Of a DNA stretch of 64,000 bases, positions 51,253 to 59,203 are shown one piece after another; position 1 is the stretch's first letter; the number at the start of each line of letters is the position of its first letter. The notes below the pieces were generated by a model. The model was not told the origin of the DNA. It worked only from the letters and a program-made list of their open reading frames with translations, and made no database searches. The position numbers and the translations under genes were made by a program. The DNA comes from UBA285 sp049970695 (GTDB lineage: Archaea > Thermoproteota > Thermoprotei_A > Sulfolobales > Desulfurococcaceae). Location: contig JBMFML010000004.1 in NCBI GenBank assembly GCA_049970695.1, positions 44,178 through 108,177 on the forward strand. Reading direction: 5' to 3'.

Positions 51253-51513
51253 CTAAGCCCTCGTGACAAATATTGCAAAGTCGGGACAAGTGTACTCGCA
51301 CAAGCGACAGCCAATGCACTTATCAATATTTACGGGTGCTGGAGGGCGGTATCCATACCTGTTCAAGATATTTGATTTTTCGAGAACTTTCGTTGGGCAA
51401 ACTGCTATGCATAATCCACATTCTTTGCACCTGTCAATAATGACGTTAACAGTGAACTTGTTGCTCGACCTCGATAGAACCCCGGCTACCGTTAAAGCCC
51501 CTGCTGTTTCCAT
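51253..51513 (-). CDS. korD: 2-oxoacid:ferredoxin oxidoreductase delta (ferredoxin) subunit (KOR type)
   Basis: 86 residues with two complete [4Fe-4S] motifs, Cys29/32/35/39 and Cys66/69/72/76, passing electrons from thiamine-bound intermediates to free ferredoxin. First gene of the minus-strand operon. Its TAG shares a base with the GTG that may start the alpha subunit. Confidence 0.9.
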   Translation of the reverse strand: METAGALTVAGVLSRSSNKFTVNVIIDRCKECGLCIAVCPTKVLEKSNILNRYGYRPPAPVNIDKCIGCRLCEYTCPDFAIFVTRA

Positions 51514-51675
51514 TACGAGATCCCGCGATTCCGCTTTGCAGCTCCAAATGCAGATCCGTATACATTAATTATACGTGCACGTATGTTTTATATGCACCCT
51601 GATTCGCAAGAACGCCGCATTCGTGGACGCGCTATATTTAAGCCAGGTACAATAATTAGCCATGGTGCTGGGAGC
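51514..51675. promoter_or_regulatory. Divergent control region of the KOR and POR operons
   Basis: The 162 bases between the two operons hold CTATATTTAAG (51629-51639, plus strand), 37-47 bases before the porC ATG, and TTAATTATACG near 51564-51574 that may serve the minus-strand operon as GTATAATTAA. The two oxidoreductases are thus placed for joint control. Confidence 0.5.
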
Positions 51676-52230
51676 ATGTTAGTAGAAATACGCTGGCACA
51701 GTCGTGGAGGACAGGGTGGTTGGACGGCCAGCAATTTAGCCGCCATGGCTGCATCCTATGAAGGTAAGTATGTTCAGAGCTTTCCGGCATTTGGTCCGGA
51801 AAGGTCTGGTGCACCCATGTTGAGCTTTACAAGGATAAGTGACGAGCCAATTGAAGTGCACTCTATGATATATGAGCCCGACATCGTTGTCGTATTAGAT
51901 TACACGCTATTATCACCTCAAATCGTGTCAGGACTAAAACCAGGTGGCACGATCATATCGAACTATACTGGCGATGTAAAAACAGTTTTCGAAAGACTTG
52001 GAATAAGAAAAGGCGACTACACGGTTGTTTTGATACCAGCATCTAAGCTAGCACACGAAATTCTGAAAGCAAAAATAACGAACACCGCTATGTTAGCAGG
52101 CTTAGTTAAAATAGGCTTATTGAGGCTCGAAAGTGTTGAAAGAGCTGTTAGAGAGAGATTCGAGAAGCACGTTGCAGAGAGAAACATTATTTTAATTCAC
52201 GAAGCACTTAAACAAGCCGTAGAGGTGTAG
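51676..52230 (+). CDS. porC: Pyruvate:ferredoxin oxidoreductase gamma subunit (POR type)
   Basis: 184 residues. 'VEIRWHSRGGQGGWTASNLAAMAA' and 'SFPAFGPERSGAPMLSFTRIS' are the POR gamma signatures, distinct from the KOR gamma gene nearby. I chose ATG 51676, with GGTGCTGGGA upstream, over the long open frame from 51583 that would run through the promoter. First gene of a gamma-delta-alpha-beta operon on the plus strand. Confidence 0.92.
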   Translation: MLVEIRWHSRGGQGGWTASNLAAMAASYEGKYVQSFPAFGPERSGAPMLSFTRISDEPIEVHSMIYEPDIVVVLDYTLLSPQIVSGLKPGGTIISNYTGDVKTVFERLGIRKGDYTVVLIPASKLAHEILKAKITNTAMLAGLVKIGLLRLESVERAVRERFEKHVAERNIILIHEALKQAVEV

Positions 52231-52233
52231 AGC

Positions 52234-52521
52234 TTGAGCGAGTTAAAGTCGTGGAGAGAGCTGCCAATCGGTGCCATTGCTTTTAGGCTTTCTACAGACG
52301 TAAAGACAGGTGATTGGAGAGCACTAAGGCCTGTCATCGATCAAAACAAGTGCACTAAGTGCCTGCTGTGCTGGCTCTTCTGCCCCGAAATGGCAATTTT
52401 ATGGGATGGCTCGAAAGTCCAAGTAAATTACGACTACTGCAAGGGATGTGGTATCTGCGCGCACGAATGCCCCGTGAAAGCGATAAGCATGGTTCCTGAG
52501 TACGAAGGCGAGGCCTTATGA
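52234..52521 (+). CDS. porD: Pyruvate:ferredoxin oxidoreductase delta (ferredoxin) subunit (POR type)
   Basis: 95 residues. After an N-terminal 'WRELPIGAIAFRLSTDVKTGDWRALRP' typical of POR delta come two [4Fe-4S] motifs, 'CTKCLLCWLFCP' (about 44-55) and 'CKGCGICAHECP' (about 75-86). TTG start 3 bases after the gamma stop; overlaps the alpha gene by 4 bases. Confidence 0.92.
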   Translation: MSELKSWRELPIGAIAFRLSTDVKTGDWRALRPVIDQNKCTKCLLCWLFCPEMAILWDGSKVQVNYDYCKGCGICAHECPVKAISMVPEYEGEAL

Positions 52522-53786
52522 GCGTTCTTGAAGTTTTACCAAAATATCCCCGTGAAAAACAGATAATGATAAATGTCAACGGCGACGAAGCCGTAGCATA
52601 CGCGCTAAAGCAGAGTTACGTCGATGTCGTTGCAGCGTACCCGATTACGCCGCAAACAATCATAGTCGAGAAGTTCTCCGAGTACGTTGCAAATGGCGAA
52701 GTGCACACGGAATTCATTGCAGTAGAGTCAGAGCACTCTGCTATGAGCGCGTGTGTGGGTGCAGCAGCAGCTGGCGCAAGAGCGTTTACCGCCACATCGT
52801 CTCAGGGACTTGCATTAATGGTTGAAATACTATACATAGCTTCTGGAATGAGACTACCAATTGTAATGGCTGTTGTCAACAGAGCTCTCTCAGCCCCAAT
52901 AAACATACACAACGATCACAGCGACGCGTATTTAATGAGAGACTCCGGGTGGATAATGCTATTTGCTGAAAACGTGCAAGAAACATACGACACGACCATA
53001 CAGGCATTTAAAATAGCCGAGCACCCAGAAGTACAGCTACCAGTTTCAATACACTTGGATGGCTTCTTCCTGAGCCACACGCTTGAAAACATATACGTAC
53101 TTCCGGACGAGGCTGTCTACGAATTCCTTGGTGGACCGCGAAAGCTCGTTAAGACCAAAGTAGATTACTTCGCTGAGGAAGTCGACTACGTGCTAGATCC
53201 CAGAAGGCCGCTATCCTTTGGTCCACTAGCCCTTTATGACTACTACTTCGAGATGAAAATACCCCAAATAAAGGCCATGGAGTACTCTGAAAAGGTTATT
53301 AAAGAAGTAAACGAAGAGTGGTATAAGCTCACGGGCAGGAAGTACGGAAACGGGCTAGTAGACCCCTACAAGCTCGAAGACGCTGAAATAGTCATCGTAG
53401 CCATGGGAAGCAGTGCTGGAACTATTAGAAGCGTCGTTAAAAAGTATCGTGAAAAAGGCGTAAAAGCAGGCCTACTCAGAATTAGATCGTTCCGGCCGTT
53501 TCCGAGAAAAGACGTAAAAGAGCTACTTGAAAACGCCAATGTAGTCGCTGTGCTAGACAAGGGGATAGGGCCCGGAAGTTTTGGAGCGCTATATTTAGAT
53601 GTAGTTTCAACGCTGTATACGAGTAAGAGCAGGCCCTTAATCGTGAACTACATATATGGCCTCGGAGGTAGAGACCTCCAGCCAGTTCACGTAGCTCAGA
53701 TAATCGATAAGCTCTTAGAAGACCTGAAGAGGGGATACATACCCGAGGAAGAGAGGCTTAGGTTCATAGGGGTGAGGAGTTCATGA
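52518..53786 (+). CDS. porA: Pyruvate:ferredoxin oxidoreductase alpha subunit (POR type)
   Basis: 422 residues. 'INVNGDEAVAYALKQSYVDVVAAYPITPQTIIVEKFSEY' and 'TEFIAVESEHSAMSACVGAAAAGARAFTATSSQGLALM' match POR alpha, and 'NIHNDHSDAYLMRDSGW' is the POR form. It binds pyruvate and the thiamine together with beta. 2-oxoisovalerate (VOR) oxidoreductases are close relatives, so the exact oxoacid is likely but not proved. Confidence 0.93.
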   Translation: MSVLEVLPKYPREKQIMINVNGDEAVAYALKQSYVDVVAAYPITPQTIIVEKFSEYVANGEVHTEFIAVESEHSAMSACVGAAAAGARAFTATSSQGLALMVEILYIASGMRLPIVMAVVNRALSAPINIHNDHSDAYLMRDSGWIMLFAENVQETYDTTIQAFKIAEHPEVQLPVSIHLDGFFLSHTLENIYVLPDEAVYEFLGGPRKLVKTKVDYFAEEVDYVLDPRRPLSFGPLALYDYYFEMKIPQIKAMEYSEKVIKEVNEEWYKLTGRKYGNGLVDPYKLEDAEIVIVAMGSSAGTIRSVVKKYREKGVKAGLLRIRSFRPFPRKDVKELLENANVVAVLDKGIGPGSFGALYLDVVSTLYTSKSRPLIVNYIYGLGGRDLQPVHVAQIIDKLLEDLKRGYIPEEERLRFIGVRSS

Positions 53787-54823
53787 GCTCTCCGCCGGCT
53801 GCCCCTAAAGTACCATATGAAGTTGTAATCTTCGAGCCCGGCAAGAAGTACGAGCTACCACTAGTACTCAACTTAAGACAGCTAGCGGAGCAGAGAAAGC
53901 CCGCTTTATTGCCCGGGCATAGGCTGTGCGCCGGCTGTGCAGCACCTATAATTGTTAAACTCGCCAGCTTTGCGTTTAGGGGCCCCACCGTAGTTGTTAA
54001 TGCAACAGGCTGTCTCGAAGTAGCAACCACGATTTACCCGTATACTAGCTGGGCTGTTCCATGGATACACAACGCCTTTGAAAATGCAGCTGCAACAGCT
54101 AGTGGTATTGAGGCCGCTATTAAAGCGCTCAAAAGAACGGGTAGGCTCAAATATGATTACATCGACGTCGTAGTCTTTGCCGGAGATGGCGGCACGTACG
54201 ATATAGGCTTTCAAGCGCTCAGTGGAATGGCTGAGCGTGGTCACGACGTTTTGTATATACTCTACGACAACGAGGCGTACATGAACACGGGCATACAAAG
54301 GTCTGGAGGCACGCCTAAATTTGCATGGACTACCACAAGCCCTGTAGGCTCTGCAATCCCTGGAAAACCCGAGCACAAAAAGCCAATAGCTGAAATCATG
54401 GTTGCCCACAGAATACCATATGTAGCCACAGCCACTCCAGCCCACTGGGTTGACTTCATCAAAAAAGTGAGGAAAGGAATTGAAGTGAATGGGCCCGCAT
54501 TCATACATGCTCTTAGTAGTTGTAACCGGGGGTGGAGGCACGCAGAAGAACTGGGAATTGAAGTCCTCAGACGAGCTGTTGATACCTGCTACTTCCCACT
54601 GTGGGAGTGGACGCCGGAAACGGGATACCTATTAACAGACAGAAGCCTCATAATAGCCAGGAATCCATCCCTTAAACAGCCAATAGAAAAGTTCATTGAA
54701 GTACAGGGCAGATTCAGGCACCTACTACGACCCGAGAATAGAGAGCTTCTAAAGGCCCTGCAAGAGTACGTAGATGCTACATGGGAAGACCTGCTGAAAA
54801 GGGCTGCCAATGCACCAAAGTAG
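53783..54823 (+). CDS. porB: Pyruvate:ferredoxin oxidoreductase beta subunit (POR type)
   Basis: 346 residues, the thiamine diphosphate subunit. 'GHRLCAGCAAPIIVKL' (about 48-63), 'NATGCLEVATTIYPYTSWAVPWIHNAFENAAATASGIEAAI', 'VVVFAGDGGTYDIGFQALSGMAERG' (GDGGTYDIG metal site, about 134-142) and 'YMNTGIQRSGGTP'. Four-base overlap with porA and 14 bases with the protease-like gene downstream. Confidence 0.94.
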   Translation: MSSPPAAPKVPYEVVIFEPGKKYELPLVLNLRQLAEQRKPALLPGHRLCAGCAAPIIVKLASFAFRGPTVVVNATGCLEVATTIYPYTSWAVPWIHNAFENAAATASGIEAAIKALKRTGRLKYDYIDVVVFAGDGGTYDIGFQALSGMAERGHDVLYILYDNEAYMNTGIQRSGGTPKFAWTTTSPVGSAIPGKPEHKKPIAEIMVAHRIPYVATATPAHWVDFIKKVRKGIEVNGPAFIHALSSCNRGWRHAEELGIEVLRRAVDTCYFPLWEWTPETGYLLTDRSLIIARNPSLKQPIEKFIEVQGRFRHLLRPENRELLKALQEYVDATWEDLLKRAANAPK

Positions 54824-55316
54824 CCCTACATTGTGCTCCATCCTCTCCCCTCGATCGAGGAGTTTTTTAGTACTCGGTGTCGGCTCTCCTCTTAGAAGCG
54901 ATGACAGAGTGGGGCTCGTCTTCTGCGACTACCTGCTCGAAGAGGGCATTAATTGTGTCAAGTGCGAATATGGAGTGGAAAACTGCATGGATATTATTGC
55001 CGATACGAAGCCCGAGACGCTGATTATTGTTGATGCTGCCTTATTTAACGGGGGTAAACCAGGTGATGTGGTTATTGTAAGCGAAGACGCTCTCGCAGAC
55101 AGCGTACTTCCCGTTTCAACTCACAGCATGCCTCTGCAACTACTATTGAAAGTGCTAAAAGACCGCGGCGACGTCAAGGAAATCTTTATAATAGGCATAT
55201 ACCCTAAGCTGCTCGATGTAGGCGAGGATCTTTCACGAGAAGTTCTCAGCGCCGCAAAAAGCCTCGCTAGGGAAATAAAGAAGTGCCTAGAGGAGGAGAG
55301 GCGCGAGAGGCAGTGA
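54810..55316 (+). CDS. Hydrogenase maturation protease-like protein (peptidase M52)
   Basis: 168 residues. 'LVLGVGSPLRSDDRVGLVFCDYL' (the GxGNxLxxDD motif of HyaD/HycI, here with Ser for Asn), 'TLIIVDAALFNGGKPGD' (second metal Asp) and 'VSTHSMPLQLLLKVL' (His ligand) are all present. These proteases trim the C-terminus of NiFe hydrogenase large subunits at the nickel site. No hydrogenase lies in the window. The ATG overlaps porB by 14 bases, so it is cotranscribed with POR. It converges with the reductase gene, overlapping by 30 bases. Confidence 0.82.
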   Translation: MHQSSPTLCSILSPRSRSFLVLGVGSPLRSDDRVGLVFCDYLLEEGINCVKCEYGVENCMDIIADTKPETLIIVDAALFNGGKPGDVVIVSEDALADSVLPVSTHSMPLQLLLKVLKDRGDVKEIFIIGIYPKLLDVGEDLSREVLSAAKSLAREIKKCLEEERRERQ

Positions 55317-56357
55317 TTTTGCAAGTAGTAGCAAGTGGTAATCGTAATCTCTCGGAGTCAGTAACCCCAGCTTGGACATTCTACTGACAGGCTTTGCTGG
55401 CAAGAAGTACCTCGTACGTCTAAAAATCTCCACAATTTTTCTCTCCATGAGCACCTTTACAAGGAATTTTCTCTTGAACTCCGAGCCGTACTCAGGCAGC
55501 TTACCCGATTCTATGTACTTCGCAAGAACCGGGGATAGTGAGAATATGTAGAAAAGTCCGCCACCAGTGTAGGGCTTAATAAGGGGTACTGCGTCGCCGT
55601 GAAAGACCACTTTGTCGGCTACCACGGGGTTTTTCAAGGGCTCGTAAAGCGGTATTAATCCACCAAATTTCTCCAGAGTACTAGCTATTTCTACACCTGC
55701 TTTTTTCGCTATGTACTCAATGTACTTTAATTGCGGTTTTTTCGCGGCAAAGCCTATTTTAACTAGCGTGCTGTCTAGCGGAATAACCCAAGCAAAGAAC
55801 TCTGGGTTATATGCACTATCGTATACAATTATTAGCGTGTTTTCGTCTAGGGGGCTCTTAGTCCTTGCGACAACTTGTATTCCAAGTATGTAATCTTCGC
55901 AAGTACCAATGAAGCTCCTCCTGAAAACCCCATTTGCGCCCTCTGCGATAACGAGGAACTCGTACTCGAGCTCCTGCTTACTAGTTCTCACTTTAAAACC
56001 TTGCAAGGGCTTCGCTCTTTCCCCAGTAACGAGCACGTGACCTTTAGACTCCACGAGGTTTGCAAGTACTTCTTCCAGGCCAGGTCTATCTACGTGGTAC
56101 GCTAAAGGATTTTTTGAGTGCGCGTCGAAGACGCCTGCGGGCGTTAAGAACTTCACAGAACTGTACTTATTCGTTATTAGCCTTTGCGACACTTTTGAAA
56201 CAATGTCTGCAGTCCACTTACCTACCAAGCCAGCACAGTGCTTAGGAATGCCGACTCGAAAGTGCTCTTCGAGAACTACCACGTCGAGATTATTTATGTT
56301 GAAGGCTACATAGAGTCCTGCCGGCCCGCCCCCGACGATAACTACGTCATATTTCAT
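55287..56357 (-). CDS. Geranylgeranyl reductase-family flavoprotein
   Basis: 356 residues. FAD site 'YDVVIVGGGPAGLYVAF' (3-19), 'VGIPKHCAGLVG' (family signature with Cys42), 'PLAYHVDRPGLEEVLA', 'FLVIAEGANGVFRRSF' and the second FAD motif 'VFHGDAVPLIKPYTGGGLFYIF' (about 253-274). Such reductases saturate the geranylgeranyl chains of archaeal lipids. Its start overlaps the upstream decarboxylase by 4 bases. With IPK and GGPP synthase here it covers part of the lipid route. Confidence 0.85.
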   Translation of the reverse strand: MKYDVVIVGGGPAGLYVAFNINNLDVVVLEEHFRVGIPKHCAGLVGKWTADIVSKVSQRLITNKYSSVKFLTPAGVFDAHSKNPLAYHVDRPGLEEVLANLVESKGHVLVTGERAKPLQGFKVRTSKQELEYEFLVIAEGANGVFRRSFIGTCEDYILGIQVVARTKSPLDENTLIIVYDSAYNPEFFAWVIPLDSTLVKIGFAAKKPQLKYIEYIAKKAGVEIASTLEKFGGLIPLYEPLKNPVVADKVVFHGDAVPLIKPYTGGGLFYIFSLSPVLAKYIESGKLPEYGSEFKRKFLVKVLMERKIVEIFRRTRYFLPAKPVSRMSKLGLLTPRDYDYHLLLLAKSLPLAPLLL

Positions 56358-56740
56358 TGGTTCTCCTCGAGCTCGTCTTCGTAATCTCTGGTTGCCTGCT
56401 TCATGGTATATTTCTTTGCTTTTAGTTTTTCGACAATGTGCATGTAGGCCTTAACGGGATCCCCCTTGCTTCCACAGGTATATACGTCAACTGTTGCAAA
56501 ACTGTATTCCGGCCACGTATGAATACTTATGTGGCTTTCAAGTATTACAGCTACGACGCTTACTCCTGGATTGATTTTCCATGCTTTTATGTCAAGTAGC
56601 GTGAATCCGCCGATTTTGACTGCTTCTTCAACTACTTTGGCTAAGTATACCTCGTCCATTAGCAGTTTCGGATCACATCCATAGAGTTCTCCATAAATGT
56701 GCCTGCCAATTACCTTCTTAGTCTTTACGTAGGTAAGCAT
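56354..56740 (-). CDS. Pyruvoyl-dependent decarboxylase of the AdoMetDC family (crenarchaeal arginine decarboxylase or AdoMetDC)
   Basis: 128 residues. Self-cleaves between Glu68 and Ser69 in 'VILESHISIHTWPEY' to form the pyruvoyl group; Cys89 of 'VYTCG' is the proton donor. In Thermoproteota this family split into AdoMet decarboxylase and arginine decarboxylase. 'YGELYGC', 'GVSVVAVILESH' and 'FATVDVYTCG' look closer to what I recall of the arginine form, but I rate it only slightly above even. Either makes precursors of polyamines. It has a strong promoter with a C6G6 palindrome and the ribosome site GGGGGAGGG. Confidence 0.75.
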   Translation of the reverse strand: MLTYVKTKKVIGRHIYGELYGCDPKLLMDEVYLAKVVEEAVKIGGFTLLDIKAWKINPGVSVVAVILESHISIHTWPEYSFATVDVYTCGSKGDPVKAYMHIVEKLKAKKYTMKQATRDYEDELEENQ

Positions 56741-56762
56741 AGCCCTCCCCCTACTAGTATTT

Positions 56763-56782
56763 CCCCCCGGGGGGTTTATAAG
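56763..56782 (-). promoter_or_regulatory. Decarboxylase promoter with C6G6 palindrome
   Basis: On the minus strand CTTATAAA (56782-56775) is followed directly by CCCCCCGGGGGG (56774-56763), a perfect 12-base palindrome lying between TATA box and start site, then 22 bases to the ATG. Purines (GGGGGAATT) upstream of the TATA suit a BRE. A bound regulator here would block initiation. Confidence 0.6.
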
Positions 56783-56870
56783 AATTCCCCCTCTCCCTAG
56801 ATCGAGGAACTCTACATCTGTCTATACTTGCTTCGCATATCCTGAACTTACTAGTGGTTATTAAGGGGAC

Positions 56871-56890
56871 TTAGCCTAACGTTGGGCTAA
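56871..56890. repeat. Hairpin downstream of DUF2258
   Basis: TTAGCC (56871-56876) pairs with GGCTAA (56885-56890) around a loop containing the palindrome AACGTT. It is about 80 bases past the DUF2258 stop on the minus strand and may mark its 3' end. Confidence 0.35.
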
Positions 56891-56967
56891 ATAGACTACC
56901 AGAGGAATGGAAGAGGAGGGGAAAAATCTAGGTATTCAAAGACGTTCAAGTTTAGCAAGTTCTAGGA

Positions 56968-57681
56968 TTACTCTGCTTCTGTTTCGACGATCTTTTCAAG
57001 AGGAGCTGCTGCTACTTTGCCTCTGATTAAGTTTATTACCTTGAGGGCCTCGTCGTAGCTGACGTGTCTGCCTATCTGGATAAGTCTTGATAAGTGCTCT
57101 AGTAATACGTCCTCGAGAGGTCTTCCAGCAAGGTCAAATTTGGCCTTTTCATATATAGCAGGCGTGGGTTCGATCACGGCTGCTAGTTTTAGTAGTGCAG
57201 TATTCTCGTCTACTTGAACTACTGTGGCTGCTCCTACCTCTTTTTCATTAATTTTCAGTGAGTATACTATGTCTCCATCAAATGTTTCACCGATCTTGGA
57301 TAGGGCGTATTTAACTACTCCTACGGCTAGTTCAGGGGCCTTTGCTATAAATTTTTTTAGTAACTCCTCGTAGGACTCGGGAGGAACCCTCTTGAACACT
57401 TCTACTCTCAAAGTGTCCCATTTCCAGTTTATAGCTTTATTTACCTCGTCTACGTCGTACTCTATAACTATCCTCACAACATCCATTTTATCTACCTTAA
57501 GCTCGTCTACGAGCAGCGTGAAGAGGGCCCTATTTAATGTGCCCACATAGTATGCGATTTTGCCTGCAAATTCCTTATCCTTCTTCACATAGTCTCTCAA
57601 CTGAGCAAATACTACTCTCCGGAGTTTGTCACCATATATTGCAGCTGGAATGAGGCCTGTACTTGCTCGTGCCACAAACAT
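56968..57681 (-). CDS. DUF2258-family protein (ThermoDBP-related)
   Basis: 237 residues. 'STGLIPAAIYGDKLRRVVFAQLRDYVKK' at the N-terminus is the mark of archaeal DUF2258. From memory this family includes ThermoDBP, the single-stranded DNA-binding protein that replaces SSB in Thermoproteales, and its relatives; I could not check this. 'SLKINEKEVGAATVVQVDENTALLKLAAVIEP' forms the beta part, the rest is helical, and an acidic tail (ETEAE) ends it. A strong TATA (CTTTATATTATATG) lies 25-37 bases upstream, pointing to high expression. Confidence 0.7.
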   Translation of the reverse strand: MFVARASTGLIPAAIYGDKLRRVVFAQLRDYVKKDKEFAGKIAYYVGTLNRALFTLLVDELKVDKMDVVRIVIEYDVDEVNKAINWKWDTLRVEVFKRVPPESYEELLKKFIAKAPELAVGVVKYALSKIGETFDGDIVYSLKINEKEVGAATVVQVDENTALLKLAAVIEPTPAIYEKAKFDLAGRPLEDVLLEHLSRLIQIGRHVSYDEALKVINLIRGKVAAAPLEKIVETEAE

Positions 57682-57704
57682 CCCCAGTAGGTAATATAAA
57701 CAAA

Positions 57705-57718
57705 CATATAATATAAAG
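57705..57718 (-). promoter_or_regulatory. TATA box of the DUF2258 gene
   Basis: CTTTATATTATATG on the minus strand, centred about 31 bases before the ATG; the transcript would have almost no leader. Confidence 0.55.
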
Positions 57719-57737
57719 TTTTCGTGCTAAATTTACA

Positions 57738-57766
57738 ACATGCATGTGAGGGGCCGGGGATCCCGG
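57738..57766. repeat. Palindrome and GC hairpin between DUF2258 and tRNA-Glu
   Basis: ACATGCATGT (57738-57747) is a perfect palindrome; CCGGG-GAT-CCCGG region (57754-57766) forms a tight GC stem followed by TTTT on the plus strand. No plus-strand gene precedes it, so terminator function is doubtful. Confidence 0.35.
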
Positions 57767-57797
57767 TTTTAGCAAGATAAACAGGCTAGAGATACGA

Positions 57798-57806
57798 GTC
57801 TTAAAA
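57798..57806 (+). promoter_or_regulatory. TATA box of tRNA-Glu
   Basis: TCTTAAAAG centred about 34 bases before the tRNA start. Confidence 0.5.
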
Positions 57807-57836
57807 GGGCTTCTCGAAAGTAGATATATCCTGGGC

Positions 57837-57911
57837 GCCGCCGTAGTATAGCCCGGTCAAGTATGCGGGCCTTTCGAGCCCGTGACCCGGGTTCAAATCC
57901 CGGCGGCGGCA
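57837..57911 (+). tRNA. tRNA-Glu (anticodon TTC)
   Basis: Acceptor GCCGCCG/CGGCGGC, D stem GTAT/GTAT with G-U ends, anticodon stem CGGGC/GCCCG around CTTTCGA (anticodon TTC), T stem CCGGG/CCCGG with TTCAAAT, discriminator A. No intron, no encoded CCA. Confidence 0.96.
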
Positions 57912-58071
57912 CTCCTACCTCACCAAAGGAAGTCCCTGTGTAGTTAGATACAAAGAGCCCCTGGAGGCTCTCTTACTTCACTGCGCCCAGCCACTATCAC
58001 GCAATGACTATTCTTCTTCGCGTGCTTTGTTAGTTTTCTTAATTTATTTTTTAAAATTAAAAACCAAAAAA

Positions 58072-58080
58072 TTTATAAAA
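58072..58080 (+). promoter_or_regulatory. TATA box of peroxiredoxin gene
   Basis: TTTATAAAA, a consensus-grade box in a very AT-rich stretch (58030-58080), about 48 bases before the ATG; CGGTGA serves as ribosome site. Confidence 0.65.
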
Positions 58081-58123
58081 GGGGTTAGTAAAGTAAGTAA
58101 TCTTAGGTAAACGGTGAACCAAT

Positions 58124-58846
58124 ATGCCGGGCACGATCCCATTAATTGGCGAGAAGTTCCCCGAAATGACTGTCATGACGACGCGCGGGCCAAAGAAGCT
58201 CCCAGACGACTACCTTGGAAAATACCTCGTGATATTTAGCCACCCAGCAGACTTCACGCCTGTCTGCACAACAGAGTTCATCGGATTTGCCGTTAGGTAT
58301 GAGGATTTTAAGAAAATCAATACAGAACTACTAGGACTAAGCGTTGACAGTACTTTCTCTCACATCAAGTGGATTGAGTGGATAAAGGAGAAGTTTGGTA
58401 TTGAGATACCATTTCCAATAATAGCCGACCCCACTGGCGAAGTCTCGCGAAAGCTCGGCTTTCTACATGCACAATCCGCCACGCATACTGTGAGAGCGGT
58501 TATGATTGTCGACGATAAAGGCGTCATTAGAGCAATCCTCTACTACCCACAAGAAGCGGGCAGAAACCTCGATGAAATACTGAGACTGGTTAAGGTGCTG
58601 CAATTAAGCGATAAGTATGGTAGGGCTTTACCAGCCAACTGGCCTAACAACGCTCTAATAGGTGATGCCCTTATAGTACCGCCTGCTAGTACTGTACAGG
58701 AAGCGGAGGAACGGCTGAAGAAGTACAAGTGCTTCGACTGGTGGTTCTGCATAGAAGAAGGCAAGGTACCCGAAGAAGAAGTTCAGCAAGTTAGGGCGTG
58801 GCTTGAAAGAGCTGCCAAGCCCTGGAGGCTCCAGGCCCAGAAATAG
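58124..58846 (+). CDS. Peroxiredoxin (archaeal Prx6-type)
   Basis: Thiol peroxidase for H2O2 and organic peroxides. 240 residues. Peroxidatic Cys48 in 'SHPADFTPVCTTEF'; 'GLSVDSTFSHIKW' and 'RAVMIVDDKGVIRAILYYP' fit Prx6. Two further Cys (203 and 209, 'CFDWWFC') match the C-terminal pair of the decameric Aeropyrum-type enzyme, where the first of them forms the resolving disulfide. Its strong promoter and 3' T-run fit a highly expressed single gene. Confidence 0.95.
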   Translation: MPGTIPLIGEKFPEMTVMTTRGPKKLPDDYLGKYLVIFSHPADFTPVCTTEFIGFAVRYEDFKKINTELLGLSVDSTFSHIKWIEWIKEKFGIEIPFPIIADPTGEVSRKLGFLHAQSATHTVRAVMIVDDKGVIRAILYYPQEAGRNLDEILRLVKVLQLSDKYGRALPANWPNNALIGDALIVPPASTVQEAEERLKKYKCFDWWFCIEEGKVPEEEVQQVRAWLERAAKPWRLQAQK

Positions 58847-58859
58847 CTGGATTTCAAGC

Positions 58860-58865
58860 TTTTTT
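58860..58865 (+). terminator. T-run after peroxiredoxin
   Basis: TTTTTT 14 bases after the stop, followed by CCTCT: archaeal U-rich terminator. Confidence 0.6.
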
Positions 58866-59019
58866 CCTCTAGCAACCTACACCTACAATCCCAACTATCG
58901 CTTTTGAGCCAATTACCGCTTCTAAGCACCAATCTCTCATTACCTGCCTATCGTGCGTTGCCGCAACGGCTAAAAACAGCTAAGGCTTTGTATTGCGAAA
59001 AGCAAGCGGGAATTCTTAG

Positions 59020-59095
59020 TGCGGCGGCCGGGATTTGAACCCGGGATCTCCGGCGTGGCAGGCCGGCGTCCTAGACCAGGCTAGACGACCGCCGC
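59020..59095 (-). tRNA. tRNA-Gly (anticodon GCC)
   Basis: On the minus strand: acceptor GCGGCGG/CCGCCGC, D arm GTCTAG...TAGGAC, anticodon stem CCGGC/GCCGG around CTGCCAC (anticodon GCC), T stem CCGGG/CCCGG with TTCAAAT, discriminator A. No intron, no encoded CCA. Confidence 0.97.
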
Positions 59096-59119
59096 TCCAA
59101 CTTAGTGATTTGCATTTCA

Positions 59120-59130
59120 AGAATTTTAAA
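59120..59130 (-). promoter_or_regulatory. TATA box of tRNA-Gly
   Basis: On the minus strand TATTTAAAATT is centred about 30 bases before the tRNA 5' end. Confidence 0.55.
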
Positions 59131-59203
59131 TAGTTTTAGATATTGAGGCGCGCGGCACAGATGCTCTCCGTTCGAAGTCTACGTCTCAAATAACAGAGGC
59201 CCG

